NCBI GenBank assembly: GCA_007693595.1 | Contig: REDI01000050.1 | Span: 1 to 64,000, forward strand | Length of the DNA stretch: 64,000 nucleotides | Direction: 5' to 3' | Source of the DNA: Deltaproteobacteria bacterium | GTDB lineage: Bacteria; Myxococcota_A; UBA796; GCA-2862545 | Translations under genes and position numbers: made by a program | Shown: piece after piece, positions 54,501 to 64,000 of the stretch | Position numbering within the stretch: position 1 is the first letter of the stretch | How the letters are laid out: each line of letters opens with the position of its first letter | Notes under the pieces: model-generated | The model's input: the letters and a program-made list of their open reading frames with translations, nothing else | Told to the model about the DNA's origin: nothing | Database searches by the model: none

Positions 54501-56564
54501 ATGGCCAAGCCGAGCGACGCACCCATCACCCCCCTGGCGCGGGTTCGGAACATCGGCATCGCCGCCCATGTGGACGCGGGCAAGACCACCCTCACCGAGC
54601 GGGTGCTGTTCTACACCGGCGCGAGCCACAAGATCGGCGAGGTGCACGAGGGCAGCGCCCACATGGACTGGATGGCCGAGGAGCAGGCCCACGGCATCAC
54701 GATCACCTCGGCCGTCACCCAGTGCCCCTGGAAGGATCACCTGATCCAGATCGTCGATACCCCTGGCCACGTCGACTTCACCATCGAGGTCGAGCGCTCC
54801 ATGCGGGTCCTCGACGGCGCGGTGATCGTCATGGACGGCGTGCGGGGCGTCGAGCCACAGACCGAGACCGTCTGGCGTCAGGCCAACCGCTTCGATGTGC
54901 CGCGCTTCCTGTTCATCAATAAGATGGATCGCCCTGGCGCCGACTTCGACCGGGCCTTGGCGAGCGTTCAGAAGCGCTTCGGCGACACCCCCGTGCCGGT
55001 CTGCGTACCCGTCGTCGAGTCCGAGACGGTGCTGCACGTCATCGAGAGGGTGGCCTACACCTTCGCTGGCGAGAAAGGGGAGCAGATCGCCTCTCGTCCG
55101 CTGACCGACGACGAAGCGGAGCTGGTCGAGTCCTATCGCGAGACCTTGCTTCTTGCCCTCGCCGATCACGACGACGATCTCGCCGAGTTGGTCCTCATGG
55201 ACGAAGATCCACCCCAGGATCAGATCTGGCAGGTGCTCCGCCGCTGTACGGCCGAAAGCCTTGTTCGGCCTGCGTTCTCGGGGAGTGCGCTGCGGAACTG
55301 GGGCGTGCAGCCCATGCTCGATGCGGTGCTCAAGCTCATGCCCTCGCCTATCGACGCGCCCCCCTCCATCGGTCGGCACCCCGAGTCCGGCGAAGAGACC
55401 TCGGTGGCGATCGACCGCGATGGTCCGCTCGTGGCGCTGGCCTTCAAGGTGCAGCTCTTCGAAGGGCGGCGCCATGTATTTCTGCGGATCTATCGTGGCG
55501 TGCTCGAACCCGGACAGACGGTCGCGCTGGCAGGTCGGGACCAGACCGAGCGCGTCGCGCGGATCTTCGGCATCGACGCCAACCGCAAGTCTCGTCTCGA
55601 TCGTGCGGTGGCCGGGCAGATCGTGCTGGCGGCGGGGCTGCGTCACGCCACGACCGGCGACACCCTCTGTGATCCCGAACATCCCGTGCTGCTCGAGTCG
55701 ATCAACGCCCGCGAGCCCGTGTTGGGCCTGGCGATCGAGCCCGAGTCAAGCCGCGACACCGAGAAGATGCTCGAGGTCCTACGCAAGGTCACCGAAGAGG
55801 ACCCAACCCTGCGTTTCGAGGAAGACGAGGAGACGGGGCAGAACATCCTGAAGGGCATGGGCGAGCTGCACCTGCAGATCACCTTTGAGCGTATCGAGCG
55901 CGAGTTCGGGCTCAAGCTGCGGGTGGGTCGCCCGCGCGTCGTCCACCGGGAGTCCATCAGCCAGCAGGCGACCGCCGAGGGTTCGGTCGACAAGATCATC
56001 GAGTCGGGCGACAAGCGCCTCGAGCTGCGCGCGGTGGCCAAAGCCACGGTCTGGCCGCTCGATCGCGACGGCGGAGTGCAGATCACCGCCGAGCCCGAGG
56101 TCCGCTCCGAGGTCGGTGTGGTCGCCAGCGCCGATCAGCTCCTCGCCATCGCTGAGGGCGCTCGTGATGCCCTGGCCGGAGGAACCCTCGAGGGAGCCCC
56201 TCTCGAAGACGTGGCTGTGCGCGTCGACGAGGTCTCCCTCTTCGAGTCCGGCTCTTCGCCCCAGGCGCTCCGGATCGCCGTCGCCGCAGCCGTCCGCCAG
56301 GCCCTCGCTCAGGCCGGGCCCGTCCTCCTCCAGCCCGTCATGAAGATCGAGGTCGTCGTGCCCGATGAGTACGTCGGCCCCGTCATCGGCGATCTCCAGT
56401 CTCGCAGCGCTGTCATCAACGGCCACGAGAGCGAGGAAGGCTCCGCCACCATCAGCGCCGAGTGCGGCCTCACCCGCCTCATCGGCTACACCACCGATCT
56501 GCGCAGCATGACGCGCGGCAAGGGACAGTTCGTCATGGAGTTCGACCGCTTCGACGCCGCCTGA
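54501..56564 (+). CDS. fusA: Elongation factor G paralogue with divergent domain IV
   Basis: 687 residues from the ATG at 54501 with GGAGG upstream. The GTPase core is intact: AHVDAGKTT (22-30), VDTPGHVDF, NKMDRPGAD. Switch I reads EEQAHGITITSA where EF-G has QERGITITSA. Domains II and III are normal (NILKGMGELHLQI). Domain IV is remodelled: RPRVVHRESISQQATAEG lacks the usual KQSGGxGQ stretch, and the tip loop is LFESGSSPQAL instead of YHDVDSSE, so the tip histidine is absent. Domain V (PVMKIEVVVPDEYVGPVIGDLQSR) is good. It is therefore probably a second EF-G (EF-G2-like; recycling or specialised translocation) and not the housekeeping copy. No str-operon genes are beside it. Confidence 0.9.
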   Translation: MAKPSDAPITPLARVRNIGIAAHVDAGKTTLTERVLFYTGASHKIGEVHEGSAHMDWMAEEQAHGITITSAVTQCPWKDHLIQIVDTPGHVDFTIEVERSMRVLDGAVIVMDGVRGVEPQTETVWRQANRFDVPRFLFINKMDRPGADFDRALASVQKRFGDTPVPVCVPVVESETVLHVIERVAYTFAGEKGEQIASRPLTDDEAELVESYRETLLLALADHDDDLAELVLMDEDPPQDQIWQVLRRCTAESLVRPAFSGSALRNWGVQPMLDAVLKLMPSPIDAPPSIGRHPESGEETSVAIDRDGPLVALAFKVQLFEGRRHVFLRIYRGVLEPGQTVALAGRDQTERVARIFGIDANRKSRLDRAVAGQIVLAAGLRHATTGDTLCDPEHPVLLESINAREPVLGLAIEPESSRDTEKMLEVLRKVTEEDPTLRFEEDEETGQNILKGMGELHLQITFERIEREFGLKLRVGRPRVVHRESISQQATAEGSVDKIIESGDKRLELRAVAKATVWPLDRDGGVQITAEPEVRSEVGVVASADQLLAIAEGARDALAGGTLEGAPLEDVAVRVDEVSLFESGSSPQALRIAVAAAVRQALAQAGPVLLQPVMKIEVVVPDEYVGPVIGDLQSRSAVINGHESEEGSATISAECGLTRLIGYTTDLRSMTRGKGQFVMEFDRFDAA

Positions 56565-56683
56565 GTCGCACCTGCGACCCCCGACGCCCGCTCTTGAAGG
56601 CTGGGACGGACAGGGGAGAGGCGGCCAGGGCCTCTCGGCCGGAGCGCGGGGGGCCTGGAGAGCGGGTCGGGAGGCGTCGGGCT

Positions 56684-58873
56684 TCAGGGACGGATCAGCA
56701 CGCTGGCCTTGAGGAAGATGGAGCGATCGAGGGTGTGCGCGGATCCGATGAAGGCGGTGCGCTCGACCCATCCCAGGTGCACGCTGGTCCAGGGGTCGTG
56801 CAGCCAGGTCAGTAGGATCGAGGTCACGAGGAGGTTGTCGCGCTCGTTGCCCGCGCTGAACTCGGCCAGGCTGCGCACCCCGAGGGCCTGGGTGAGCTGC
56901 CAGGTCGTCCAGTGGCGGACGATGCCGGCGCGTCCGGTGGTGCCGTCGGCGCGGGCGAGCTGATCGGCTCGGAGCAAGGTATCGAAGCGCACACCGGGGG
57001 TAGGGCGCAGGGTGAGCTCCACGGCGGCGAGCAGCGCGTCGGCGGGGATCAAGCGTGAGAAGTCCATCACCCGGCCATAGGTGAAGGTAGGCCTCAGCGC
57101 GAGGAGCCGTGAGAGCTCGGAGCGGTAGGAGCCTCCGACGTTGAAGCCGGCTACAGAGGCGGGATCCAGGATCTGCCCCGCGGCGTCCTCCTCCCAGCCC
57201 TCCACGACCCGCCCGAAGCCACCATGGACGCTGAAGTGGTGGATGCCCCCGAGGGTCATGCCCTGCGAGAGTCGGACATCTTGCTGATTCTCGCCGTTGC
57301 GCTCCAGTCGACCGGCGAGGGCCACGCCGGGGGTGAGGGTATCGATCGCGCCACCGGGCTCGAAGGTGTAGCTCGCGCCCAGATCGGCATAGCTGATCCC
57401 CGACTGGTTGAGGAAGCCGGTCTCCCGGCGCAGCCCCGGCGTGATGTCGGTGAGGCTGGCGTGCATGCCCAGACCGATCCCCGGTGCCCGATGCACCCCG
57501 ATCCCGAGCTCTTGTCCCCACATGCGCCGCTCCCCAGTGCGGCCGGTCCAGGCCTGGAAGGAGCGCCCGTCGAGGTTCCATCGCTCGCCGAGCGGGACGC
57601 GAAGATCGGCGCCCCCGCCGGTGTGGGTGGCGGTGGTCTTGCCCTGAGGGTCGAAGAGCCGCTTGTCCACGAAGGTCAGGCCCACATAGCCCTCGCCGAA
57701 GGCATCGATCCGGATCCGAGCCAGATCGGTCAACGCGAAGGTCCCCTCGACCTCCTCTTCGCTGAAGCCCGGAGCGCCTCGCTCGTGGACCGTGCCCATG
57801 GGCGCGCGATCGAGGGCGTTGAGGACCCCCAGGGTGATCGGCCCTTCTCGTCCCGACACCTTCAGACCGTAGACCGGGTCGACGATGGAGCGGGTGTAGA
57901 GCGTCTGGTGCTGGTCGGCGAAGTTGTCGATGCCATCGAGGAAGAAGGGGCGTCGTTCGGGCAGGTAGAAGGCCCAGCGCTGGTTGAGGTCGATGAAGGT
58001 CGGATCTTGATCGACCTGGCTGAAGTCGGGATTGATCGTGGCGGCGATGCCGGTGTTTGGGGTGATGCCGAAGCGTCCGTCGAGGGAGGGGCGCACCACC
58101 TGGAGCCAGTTTCTTCGCGCGTCGGGGTGGGAGGTGTCGAGGGGGACCCACGAGAGATCGCCGTCGGGATCTCGGCTGGCTTGCTGGACCAGGGTGAGGG
58201 ACGGGATGAGCTCGACGCCGCTCCCGCGGGGGGCTGGCTGCACCCCTCGCAGCTCGCCAGCCTGGGTAAAGAGACGCGGGTGTCCGCGTTGGATCGAAGG
58301 GTAGCTATACTTGGCCCCCTTCGCGGGGATCTTACGCGTGAGGATCAGGCCCCAGGTCTGCTCGCCCTCGGGGCGCGGGTACTTGATCGAGCGCCAGGGG
58401 ATCGCCACCTCGAGGGTGTAGCCGTCGTCGGTCGCCAGGCCCTTGCTGCGCATGACCGTGTCCCAGGCCATCGACGTGAAGCCGGGACCGATCCTGAGGT
58501 CCTGCTGGATCCCGCGGGCGTTGAAATAGAGCATGTAGCCGGTCCGCTGATCCTGGAAGGTGTCGAGGTACAGCCCGATCTGGTCGTCGGCGTTCACGTC
58601 CTCCCGGCGGCTGATCCGGGCCCGCACGTCGTAGTCGGCGCCGGTGACCCGCACCCCCAGGTAGAGGTTCTTGGCGTCCTGGAGGAAGCGGACCTCGGTC
58701 CTGCCGGGCGGTGGGCCTCCGTCGGTCGGAATGAACCTGGTGAACTCGGTGACCGGGGTCGCGTGCGCCCACGCCTCCTCGTCCAGGCGCCCGTCGATGG
58801 AGATCGGCTCCTCGGTCGAGGTCACCGTCGCGGGTCCGGCATGGGCGAGGTGCAGGAGGAGCAAGGCTGACAT
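56684..58873 (-). CDS. CBM9-like/DUF5916 outer-membrane protein
   Basis: 729 residues from the ATG at 58871-58873 with GAGG upstream. A short signal (MSALLLLHLAHA) leads into a carbohydrate-binding-family-9-like domain (about 15-215; ISIDGRLDEEAWAHATPVTEF, NLYLGVRVTGAD, LYLDTFQDQRTGYMLYFNARG). The rest is a DUF5916 beta-barrel-like region (NPDFSQVDQDPTFIDLNQRWAFYLPERRPFFLDG ... alternating strands to the end). This two-part layout is common in Bacteroidetes and myxobacterial outer membranes. Substrate unknown. Confidence 0.88.
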   Translation of the reverse strand: MSALLLLHLAHAGPATVTSTEEPISIDGRLDEEAWAHATPVTEFTRFIPTDGGPPPGRTEVRFLQDAKNLYLGVRVTGADYDVRARISRREDVNADDQIGLYLDTFQDQRTGYMLYFNARGIQQDLRIGPGFTSMAWDTVMRSKGLATDDGYTLEVAIPWRSIKYPRPEGEQTWGLILTRKIPAKGAKYSYPSIQRGHPRLFTQAGELRGVQPAPRGSGVELIPSLTLVQQASRDPDGDLSWVPLDTSHPDARRNWLQVVRPSLDGRFGITPNTGIAATINPDFSQVDQDPTFIDLNQRWAFYLPERRPFFLDGIDNFADQHQTLYTRSIVDPVYGLKVSGREGPITLGVLNALDRAPMGTVHERGAPGFSEEEVEGTFALTDLARIRIDAFGEGYVGLTFVDKRLFDPQGKTTATHTGGGADLRVPLGERWNLDGRSFQAWTGRTGERRMWGQELGIGVHRAPGIGLGMHASLTDITPGLRRETGFLNQSGISYADLGASYTFEPGGAIDTLTPGVALAGRLERNGENQQDVRLSQGMTLGGIHHFSVHGGFGRVVEGWEEDAAGQILDPASVAGFNVGGSYRSELSRLLALRPTFTYGRVMDFSRLIPADALLAAVELTLRPTPGVRFDTLLRADQLARADGTTGRAGIVRHWTTWQLTQALGVRSLAEFSAGNERDNLLVTSILLTWLHDPWTSVHLGWVERTAFIGSAHTLDRSIFLKASVLIRP

Positions 58874-59069
58874 GGATCCTCACCTCGGACAGACCAGCGT
58901 GGCGACGTGTATCGGGCTGGGCGGTGTCGGGCGAGGAAGAACAGGTGATGGAGCGAGGGTGAACCTGATGATCCCCGCAGGTCAACGAGGTGGGAGTAGC
59001 GCTCGCGTGATCTGGCTCACCCCCTGGAGGCGTTGGGTCATGGTCCCTGTGCCCAGGGCTCAGACCCGC

Positions 59070-59438
59070 TCAGGGATCCATCCGGATCGGCACCCGAACC
59101 GCGGCGTGACCTTGGGGCCAGGGGAGCCCCTGGAGGACCTCGGCCACGCAGGCTGCGTTGCGCTGGGGGAGGGTGGCGTCGGTGATGCTGAGGCTGCGCA
59201 GCTCACCGCGGAGGAGAGTCAGGGTCGCGTTGAGCTCGGAGGGCTGGCTGAGGCCGATCGCGCACACGCCGAGGGCTTCGTGGTGCTGCTCGATGGTGCG
59301 GCGCACCTGATCGGGCGGGATCGGGCCCGGCGGCGCGTAGCTCACGAGCGCCACCCCGCCGATGACTCCGACGAGGAGCAGCAGGACCAAGACCAGGGCG
59401 ACCCCTACGCCGCCGGCGATGATGCTCGTGTTGCGCAC
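59070..59438 (-). CDS. Membrane-anchored AgmX/PglI-type C-terminal domain protein
   Basis: I start at the GTG at 59436-59438, which has GGAGG 5 nt upstream; the 70-codon extension upstream is antisense to carA. It has 122 residues: one transmembrane helix (IIAGGVGVALVLVLLLLVGVIGGVALV), then a domain with the AgmX/PglI C-terminal pattern: TIEQHHEALGVCAI, LNATLTLLRGELRSLSITDATLPQRNAACVAEVLQGLPWP, ending in VRVPIRM. The two Cys match the conserved pair. Such TonB-like proteins serve gliding motility or envelope functions in myxobacteria. It diverges from carA. Confidence 0.75.
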   Translation of the reverse strand: MRNTSIIAGGVGVALVLVLLLLVGVIGGVALVSYAPPGPIPPDQVRRTIEQHHEALGVCAIGLSQPSELNATLTLLRGELRSLSITDATLPQRNAACVAEVLQGLPWPQGHAAVRVPIRMDP

Positions 59439-59587
59439 CGGACCTCCGAGGGGAGGGTACGCCGGGGAGGCCGCGTCGGCAAGATCGGCCGCGTCGGCGG
59501 GGCAACCGGAGGCCGCTTCGCCCGCGGTGCACCCCTCTCGACACGGGGGCGGAACGGGGCTACCCGTCGGCAGCCCTTGGAGGACAG

Positions 59588-60673
59588 ATGAGCGGCATCC
59601 TCTTGCTCGAGGACGGGCGCACCTTCCGCGGACGCGCGTTCGGTGCACAGGCCACGCGGGTGGGCGAGGCCGTCTTCAACACCGCCCACACCGGCTACCA
59701 AGAGGTCCTCACCGACCCGAGCTACCGCGAGCAGGTGGTGGCGATGACGGTGCCACACGTAGGGAACTACGGGGTCAACGCCGCTGACGCCGAGAGCGAC
59801 ACGGTTCAGGTCGCGGGCTTCATCGCCCGGTCCTTCTCGATGCTCCCGAGCTCCTGGCGGGCCGAGGGGGGGCTGCACGGCTACCTCGAGCGTCACGGGG
59901 TGCCGGGCTTGCACGGCATCGACACCCGCGCCTTGGTTCGGCACCTCCGCGATCGGGGCGCGATGCGCTGCGCCATCTCGACCGACGGCACGACGCTCGA
60001 GCAGCTCGAGCAGCAGATCGCCGCCTGGCCGGGCATGCAGGGCCGGCGCCTGGCGACCGAGGTGAGCATCACCGAGCCCTTCGACTTCTGCGAAGGCGAG
60101 CCAGGCGCCCTGCGAGTTTCCCTGGTCGATGGAGGGTGCAAGCGGAACATCCTGCGCCTGCTCCAGGCTCAGGGCTGTGCGGTGCGGGTGCACCCCATCA
60201 CCGCCCCCTCTTCCGCGTGGCTGTCCGAGGCCGACGTGGTCTTCTTCAGCAATGGGCCCGGCGATCCCGCCGCGCTGCCCGACGTCGTCGACCACATCCG
60301 TCAGATTCTCGGCAAAGTCCCGATGGTCGGGATCTGCCTGGGTCATCAGCTCCTCGCCCTCGCGATCGGGGCCCAGACCTACAAGCTCAAGTTCGGCCAC
60401 CGGGGCGTCAACCACCCCGTGCGCGACGAGCGCACGGGCAAGGTCGAGATCACAAGTCAGAACCATGGCTTCGCCGTGAGCCGCGAGAGCCTTCAGGCCG
60501 TGGGGGCCCAGGTCACCCACGTCAACCTCAACGACAAGACCGTCAGCGGGTTCGTCCACGCCGACCACCGTGTCTTCGCGGTGCAGTACCACCCAGAAGC
60601 CGCGCCAGGTCCCCACGATAGCCGTCCGGTGATCCAGTCCTTCCTGGACTTTGCCAAGGAGGGCCGCGCATGA
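59588..60673 (+). CDS. carA: Carbamoyl-phosphate synthase small subunit
   Basis: 361 residues from the ATG at 59588 with GGAGG upstream. It hydrolyses glutamine and passes ammonia to CarB. The N-terminal domain ([20 protein letters not shown]) and the class I glutaminase are intact, with catalytic Cys250 ([15 protein letters not shown]) and the His/Glu of [12 protein letters not shown]. The stop overlaps the carB start by 4 bp. Product feeds pyrimidine and arginine synthesis. Confidence 0.97.
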   Translation: MSGILLLEDGRTFRGRAFGAQATRVGEAVFNTAHTGYQEVLTDPSYREQVVAMTVPHVGNYGVNAADAESDTVQVAGFIARSFSMLPSSWRAEGGLHGYLERHGVPGLHGIDTRALVRHLRDRGAMRCAISTDGTTLEQLEQQIAAWPGMQGRRLATEVSITEPFDFCEGEPGALRVSLVDGGCKRNILRLLQAQGCAVRVHPITAPSSAWLSEADVVFFSNGPGDPAALPDVVDHIRQILGKVPMVGICLGHQLLALAIGAQTYKLKFGHRGVNHPVRDERTGKVEITSQNHGFAVSRESLQAVGAQVTHVNLNDKTVSGFVHADHRVFAVQYHPEAAPGPHDSRPVIQSFLDFAKEGRA

Positions 60674-63600
60674 GCCCCGTCCCCGCCACCCTGCGGCTCC
60701 CGCCCGGCAGCACCATCCTCGTCCTGGGCAGCGGCCCGATCATCATTGGTCAGGCCTGCGAGTTCGACTACTCGGGCACTCAGGCGTGCAAGGCCCTTAA
60801 AGAACTGGGCTTTCGCGTGGTGCTCATCAACAGCAACCCCGCCACGATCATGACCGACACCTCGGTCGCCGACGCCACCTATGTCGAGCCGCTCACCCTC
60901 GACTTCGCGCGGCAAGTGGTCGAGCGGGAGCGCCCCGCGGCGGTGCTGCCCACGGTCGGCGGGCAAGTGGGCCTGAACCTCGCCATGGAGCTGGCCCGCG
61001 ATGGGGTGCTCGACCGCCTCGGGGTGCAGCTCATCGGCGCGGAGCCCGACGCCATCGATCTGGCCGAGGATCGCGAGCGCTTTCGTCAGGCCATGATCGA
61101 AGAGGGCATCGGGGTCGCGCGATCGGGCATCGCCCACAGCCTCGGCGAGGCCGAGGAGCTCCTTCAAGAGATCGGCCTTCCGGCCATCATCCGGCCGAGC
61201 TTCACCCTTGGGGGGCTCGGGGGAGGGATCGCCTGGAACGTCGAGGAGTTCCGCGACATCGTCGCCGAGGGCCTCGACGCCAGCCCGACCCGACAGGTGC
61301 TCATCGAGCAGAGTCTCTTGGGCTGGAAAGAGTACGAGTACGAGGTCATGCGCGACCTGAGCGACAATGTCATCATCATCTGTACCATCGAGAACTTTGA
61401 TCCCATGGGGATCCACACCGGCGACTCGATCACCGTCGCCCCCGCCCAGACCCTGACCGACCGCGAGCACCAACACCTGCGCGACCTCGCCATCCGGATC
61501 ATCCGGCGGGTCGGCGTCGAGACGGGTGGAAGCAATGTTCAGTTCGCGGTCAACCCGGCGAATGGCGAGGTCATCGTCATCGAGATCAACCCGCGGGTCA
61601 GCCGGTCTTCCGCCCTGGCGTCCAAGGCGACGGGCTTTCCGATCGCCAAGATCGCAGCCCAGCTCGCCGTCGGCCTCACCCTCGACCAGATCGACAATGA
61701 CATCACCCGGGTCACCCCCGCCTGCTTCGAGCCTGCGCTCGACTACACCATCGTCAAGATCCCTCGTTGGAACTTCGAGAAGTTCGAGGCTGCAGACCGC
61801 ACGTTGGGCACCTCGATGCGCAGCGTGGGCGAGGTCATGGGCATCGGTGGGACGTTCGAAGAAGCGATGTTCAAGGCGATCAACAGTCTCGAAGGCGGCT
61901 ACCCCGACGTCACCGATCGCACCGATCAACAGCTGCGCGAAGCGCTGGCGACCGCGACGCCCGACCGGCTCGCGGTGATCCTCGAGTGCTTCGCGCGGGG
62001 CTGGGAAGTCGATGAGGTGGTTGATCTGACGCGGATCGATCCGTGGTTCCTGCACCTGCTCAGGCAAGCGATCGCGCGCCTGGGGGAGCTCGAGGGTCGC
62101 ACCGTCGGCAGCCTCGACGTCGAGGAGCTGCGGGATCTCAAGCGCCTGGGCTTCGGCGACGCCCAGATCGCCTCCCGACTGGGCTGCGCGGAGGCGGCGG
62201 TCGCGGCGCGGCGCGAGGCCCTTCAGATCGCGCCGGTCTACAAGCGGGTCGACACCTGCGCAGCCGAGTTCGAGAGCCACACGCCCTACCTCTACAGCAC
62301 CTTCGACCAGGAGTGCGAGGCGGGGGAGTCGCCGTCGGATCGGGTGATCATCCTAGGCAACGGGCCGAATCGGATCGGGCAGGGTCTCGAGTTCGACTAC
62401 TGCTGCTGCCACGCCTCCTTCGCGGTGCGGGAGCTCGGGCTGACCAGCGTCATGGTGAACTGCAACCCCGAGACGGTGAGCACCGACTACGATACCTCCG
62501 ACAAGCTCTACTTCGAGCCCATCGACGTGGAGCACGTGCGAGCGGTCATCGCCCGCGAGGAACCGCGCGGTGTGATCCTCCAGTTCGGAGGGCAGACTCC
62601 GCTCAAGCTCTCGCATGCGATCGGCCCGGTGCTCGGAACCTCGCCCGATGCGATCGATCTCTGTGAAGATCGCGCGCGGTTTAACGCCTTCTGCGAAGAT
62701 CTCGGCGTGCGTCAGCCCCAAGGGACGACGGCCAACACCTTGGCCCAAGCCGCCACCGCCGCGGCTCAGATCGGCTACCCCTTGCTCGTTCGGCCCAGCT
62801 ACGTGCTCGGTGGGCGGGCCATGCACATCTGCTACGATCCCGCCGACTTTGAGCGCGCGGCCCGCGAGGCCATGGTCGAGTCGGGGGCCAACGCCCTGCT
62901 GCTGGATCGCTACCTCGAAGGGGCGGTCGAGTACGACGTGGACGTGCTCTGTGATGGCCACGAGGTCTTTATCGGCGGCATCATCGAGCACATCGAAGAG
63001 GCCGGGGTGCACTCCGGGGACTCCGCGGGGGTCTTGCCCCCGGTCCGGCTCTCCTCCACCTTGCGCCGCGAGATCGAGGCCACCACCGCCCGCATCGCCC
63101 TGGCCTTAGGGGTGGTCGGGCTGCTCAACGTCCAGTACGCCATCCACGACGGAGAACTCTACGTCATCGAGGTGAACCCGCGCGCGAGCCGCACGGTGCC
63201 CTTCGTCAGCAAGGCGATCGGGATCCCGCTCGCCCGGATCGCGACCCAGCTCTGCCTGGGAGCTACCCTCGCCGACCGCCGCGGGGCGGGTCAGCTCGAG
63301 CGCAAGGGCGAGGGCATGTATTTCATCAAGGCCCCCGTCTTTCCTTGGCGAAAGTTTCCAGGCTCCGACGTCCTCCTCGGACCTGAGATGCGCTCGACCG
63401 GCGAGGTCATGGGGGTGGGCTGGGGCTTCGGCGAGGCCTACGCCAAGGCTCTGATCGCCGCTGGCCTGACCCTGCCCACCCAGGGAGCGGTCTTCCTCTC
63501 GGTCCGCGACGCAGACAAGGCGAACGCGATCGGCATCGCGGGTAGCTTGGCCCACATGGGCTTCAAGATCTTCGCCACCACCGGCACGGCCCGCTTCCTC

Positions 63601-63873
63601 TCGGAGCGTGGCATCGGCTGTGATCGGGTGTTCAAGGTCGCCGAGGGTCGCCCGGACGTCGTGGATCTCATCAAGAACGGCGAGGTGCAGCTCATGCTCA
63701 ACACCCCGCGCGGCAAGAAGGCCCAGTACGACGAGCGGGCCATGCGCCTAGCGGGCCTGCGCTACGGGGTGCCCTGCATCACCAACCTCTCCGCCGCCAA
63801 GGCGGTCGTCAGCGCGATCCGCAGCCTGAGGGCGGGCGAGCTTCAGGTGATCAAGCTGCAAGAGATCCCCTAA
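60670..63873 (+). CDS. carB: Carbamoyl-phosphate synthase large subunit
   Basis: 1067 residues from the ATG at 60670, coupled to carA. Both halves carry ATP-grasp domains: [24 protein letters not shown], then [14 protein letters not shown] in the N-half; [32 protein letters not shown] in the C-half. The C-terminal MGS-like allosteric domain ([38 protein letters not shown]) is present. It is complete and of usual length. No terminator is obvious after it. Confidence 0.97.
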   Translation: MSPVPATLRLPPGSTILVLGSGPIIIGQACEFDYSGTQACKALKELGFRVVLINSNPATIMTDTSVADATYVEPLTLDFARQVVERERPAAVLPTVGGQVGLNLAMELARDGVLDRLGVQLIGAEPDAIDLAEDRERFRQAMIEEGIGVARSGIAHSLGEAEELLQEIGLPAIIRPSFTLGGLGGGIAWNVEEFRDIVAEGLDASPTRQVLIEQSLLGWKEYEYEVMRDLSDNVIIICTIENFDPMGIHTGDSITVAPAQTLTDREHQHLRDLAIRIIRRVGVETGGSNVQFAVNPANGEVIVIEINPRVSRSSALASKATGFPIAKIAAQLAVGLTLDQIDNDITRVTPACFEPALDYTIVKIPRWNFEKFEAADRTLGTSMRSVGEVMGIGGTFEEAMFKAINSLEGGYPDVTDRTDQQLREALATATPDRLAVILECFARGWEVDEVVDLTRIDPWFLHLLRQAIARLGELEGRTVGSLDVEELRDLKRLGFGDAQIASRLGCAEAAVAARREALQIAPVYKRVDTCAAEFESHTPYLYSTFDQECEAGESPSDRVIILGNGPNRIGQGLEFDYCCCHASFAVRELGLTSVMVNCNPETVSTDYDTSDKLYFEPIDVEHVRAVIAREEPRGVILQFGGQTPLKLSHAIGPVLGTSPDAIDLCEDRARFNAFCEDLGVRQPQGTTANTLAQAATAAAQIGYPLLVRPSYVLGGRAMHICYDPADFERAAREAMVESGANALLLDRYLEGAVEYDVDVLCDGHEVFIGGIIEHIEEAGVHSGDSAGVLPPVRLSSTLRREIEATTARIALALGVVGLLNVQYAIHDGELYVIEVNPRASRTVPFVSKAIGIPLARIATQLCLGATLADRRGAGQLERKGEGMYFIKAPVFPWRKFPGSDVLLGPEMRSTGEVMGVGWGFGEAYAKALIAAGLTLPTQGAVFLSVRDADKANAIGIAGSLAHMGFKIFATTGTARFLSERGIGCDRVFKVAEGRPDVVDLIKNGEVQLMLNTPRGKKAQYDERAMRLAGLRYGVPCITNLSAAKAVVSAIRSLRAGELQVIKLQEIP

Positions 63874-63917
63874 GAGACACTCGGGAAGAGGGACCGGGCC
63901 CGTGGAGCCGACCGCGC

Positions 63918-64000
63918 TCAGTCGCGCCAGGAGTCGAAGCTCGTGAAGTAGAAGTAGGGCGCGATCGTGTTGTTCTTGATCTCCATGCGCCAGGCCGACT
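63918..64000 (-). CDS. 3' end of an unidentified gene (last 26 codons)
   Basis: A frame on the minus strand is open from the right edge to TGA at 63918-63920. It encodes an aromatic-rich tail ending FTSFDSWRD. It converges on carB with a 44-bp gap. The coding call rests on frame and position only; the family cannot be named. Confidence 0.5.
   Translation of the reverse strand, partial: SAWRMEIKNNTIAPYFYFTSFDSWRD

Noticed and set aside
53994-58151. Long minus-strand frames opposite the TPR and EF-G genes
   Set aside because: Shadow frames; the plus strand encodes clear TPR and EF-G sequences. The stretch past 56564 has DUF5916 in another frame.
60493-62280. 595-codon minus-strand frame
   Set aside because: It is antisense to carA-carB, which are unambiguous.

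Overview
The window is about 64 kb of dense, high-GC bacterial chromosome (codon third positions are almost all G or C, and few intergenic gaps exceed 200 bp). The gene content points to a myxobacterium or related deltaproteobacterial lineage (Myxococcota-like). The evidence is: many small lipoproteins with Asp/Thr/Pro-rich linkers, an AgmX/PglI-type TonB-like protein, FHA and Ig-repeat surface proteins, a MoxR-DUF58-BatA-DUF4159 operon with an associated DUF4175 gene, and an eCIS-type DUF4157 protein. This is inferred from gene content; no rRNA or other taxonomic marker was compared. I see no tRNA, rRNA, CRISPR array or insertion sequence.

Layout. 1-9.3 kb (minus strand): the N-terminal part of a giant Ig/PKD-repeat lipoprotein with an exact internal duplication, a beta-propeller amidohydrolase, an SGNH-type lipoprotein and a helical-repeat protein. 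7.9-15.8 kb is a three-gene minus-strand cluster: a degenerate eCIS-type AAA protein, a 1670-residue DUF4157 protein with two HExxH sites, a hydrophobic segment and coiled coils, and the helical-repeat protein. No sheath, tube or baseplate genes lie beside it. 15.8-19.5 kb: an acyl-CoA synthetase and an orphan peptide-binding lipoprotein. 19.6-25.6 kb: the classical rho-rpmE-prfA-prmC block, in which the Rho protein has lost its P-loop lysine and threonine, then ligA. 25.6-35.4 kb: small mixed transcription units (Cys-rich lipoprotein, ALDH7-like dehydrogenase, helix-hairpin-helix protein, propeller plus TetR, START-domain protein, rhomboid-like and FHA membrane proteins, LexA).

35.6-52.3 kb carries the genes of a MoxR/von Willebrand module. 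DUF4175 and a peptidase-MA/TPR gene lie on the plus strand, are followed by purL and an eRF1-like (baeRF) gene on the minus strand, and the plus-strand run then resumes with MoxR-DUF58-BatA-DUF4159-vWA, mostly with start/stop overlaps. 52.3-64 kb: a secreted Cys protein, a TPR protein, a divergent EF-G paralogue behind a structured leader, a CBM9/DUF5916 outer-membrane protein, an AgmX-like anchor, carA-carB, and the 3' end of one more minus-strand gene.

The best candidates for undescribed biology are the DUF4157/pseudo-AAA/helical-repeat cluster and the ATPase-dead Rho that occupies the ancestral rho locus behind a near-consensus promoter. The EF-G paralogue with a remodelled domain IV comes next. 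All family assignments come from recognising motifs by eye; no database search was possible.
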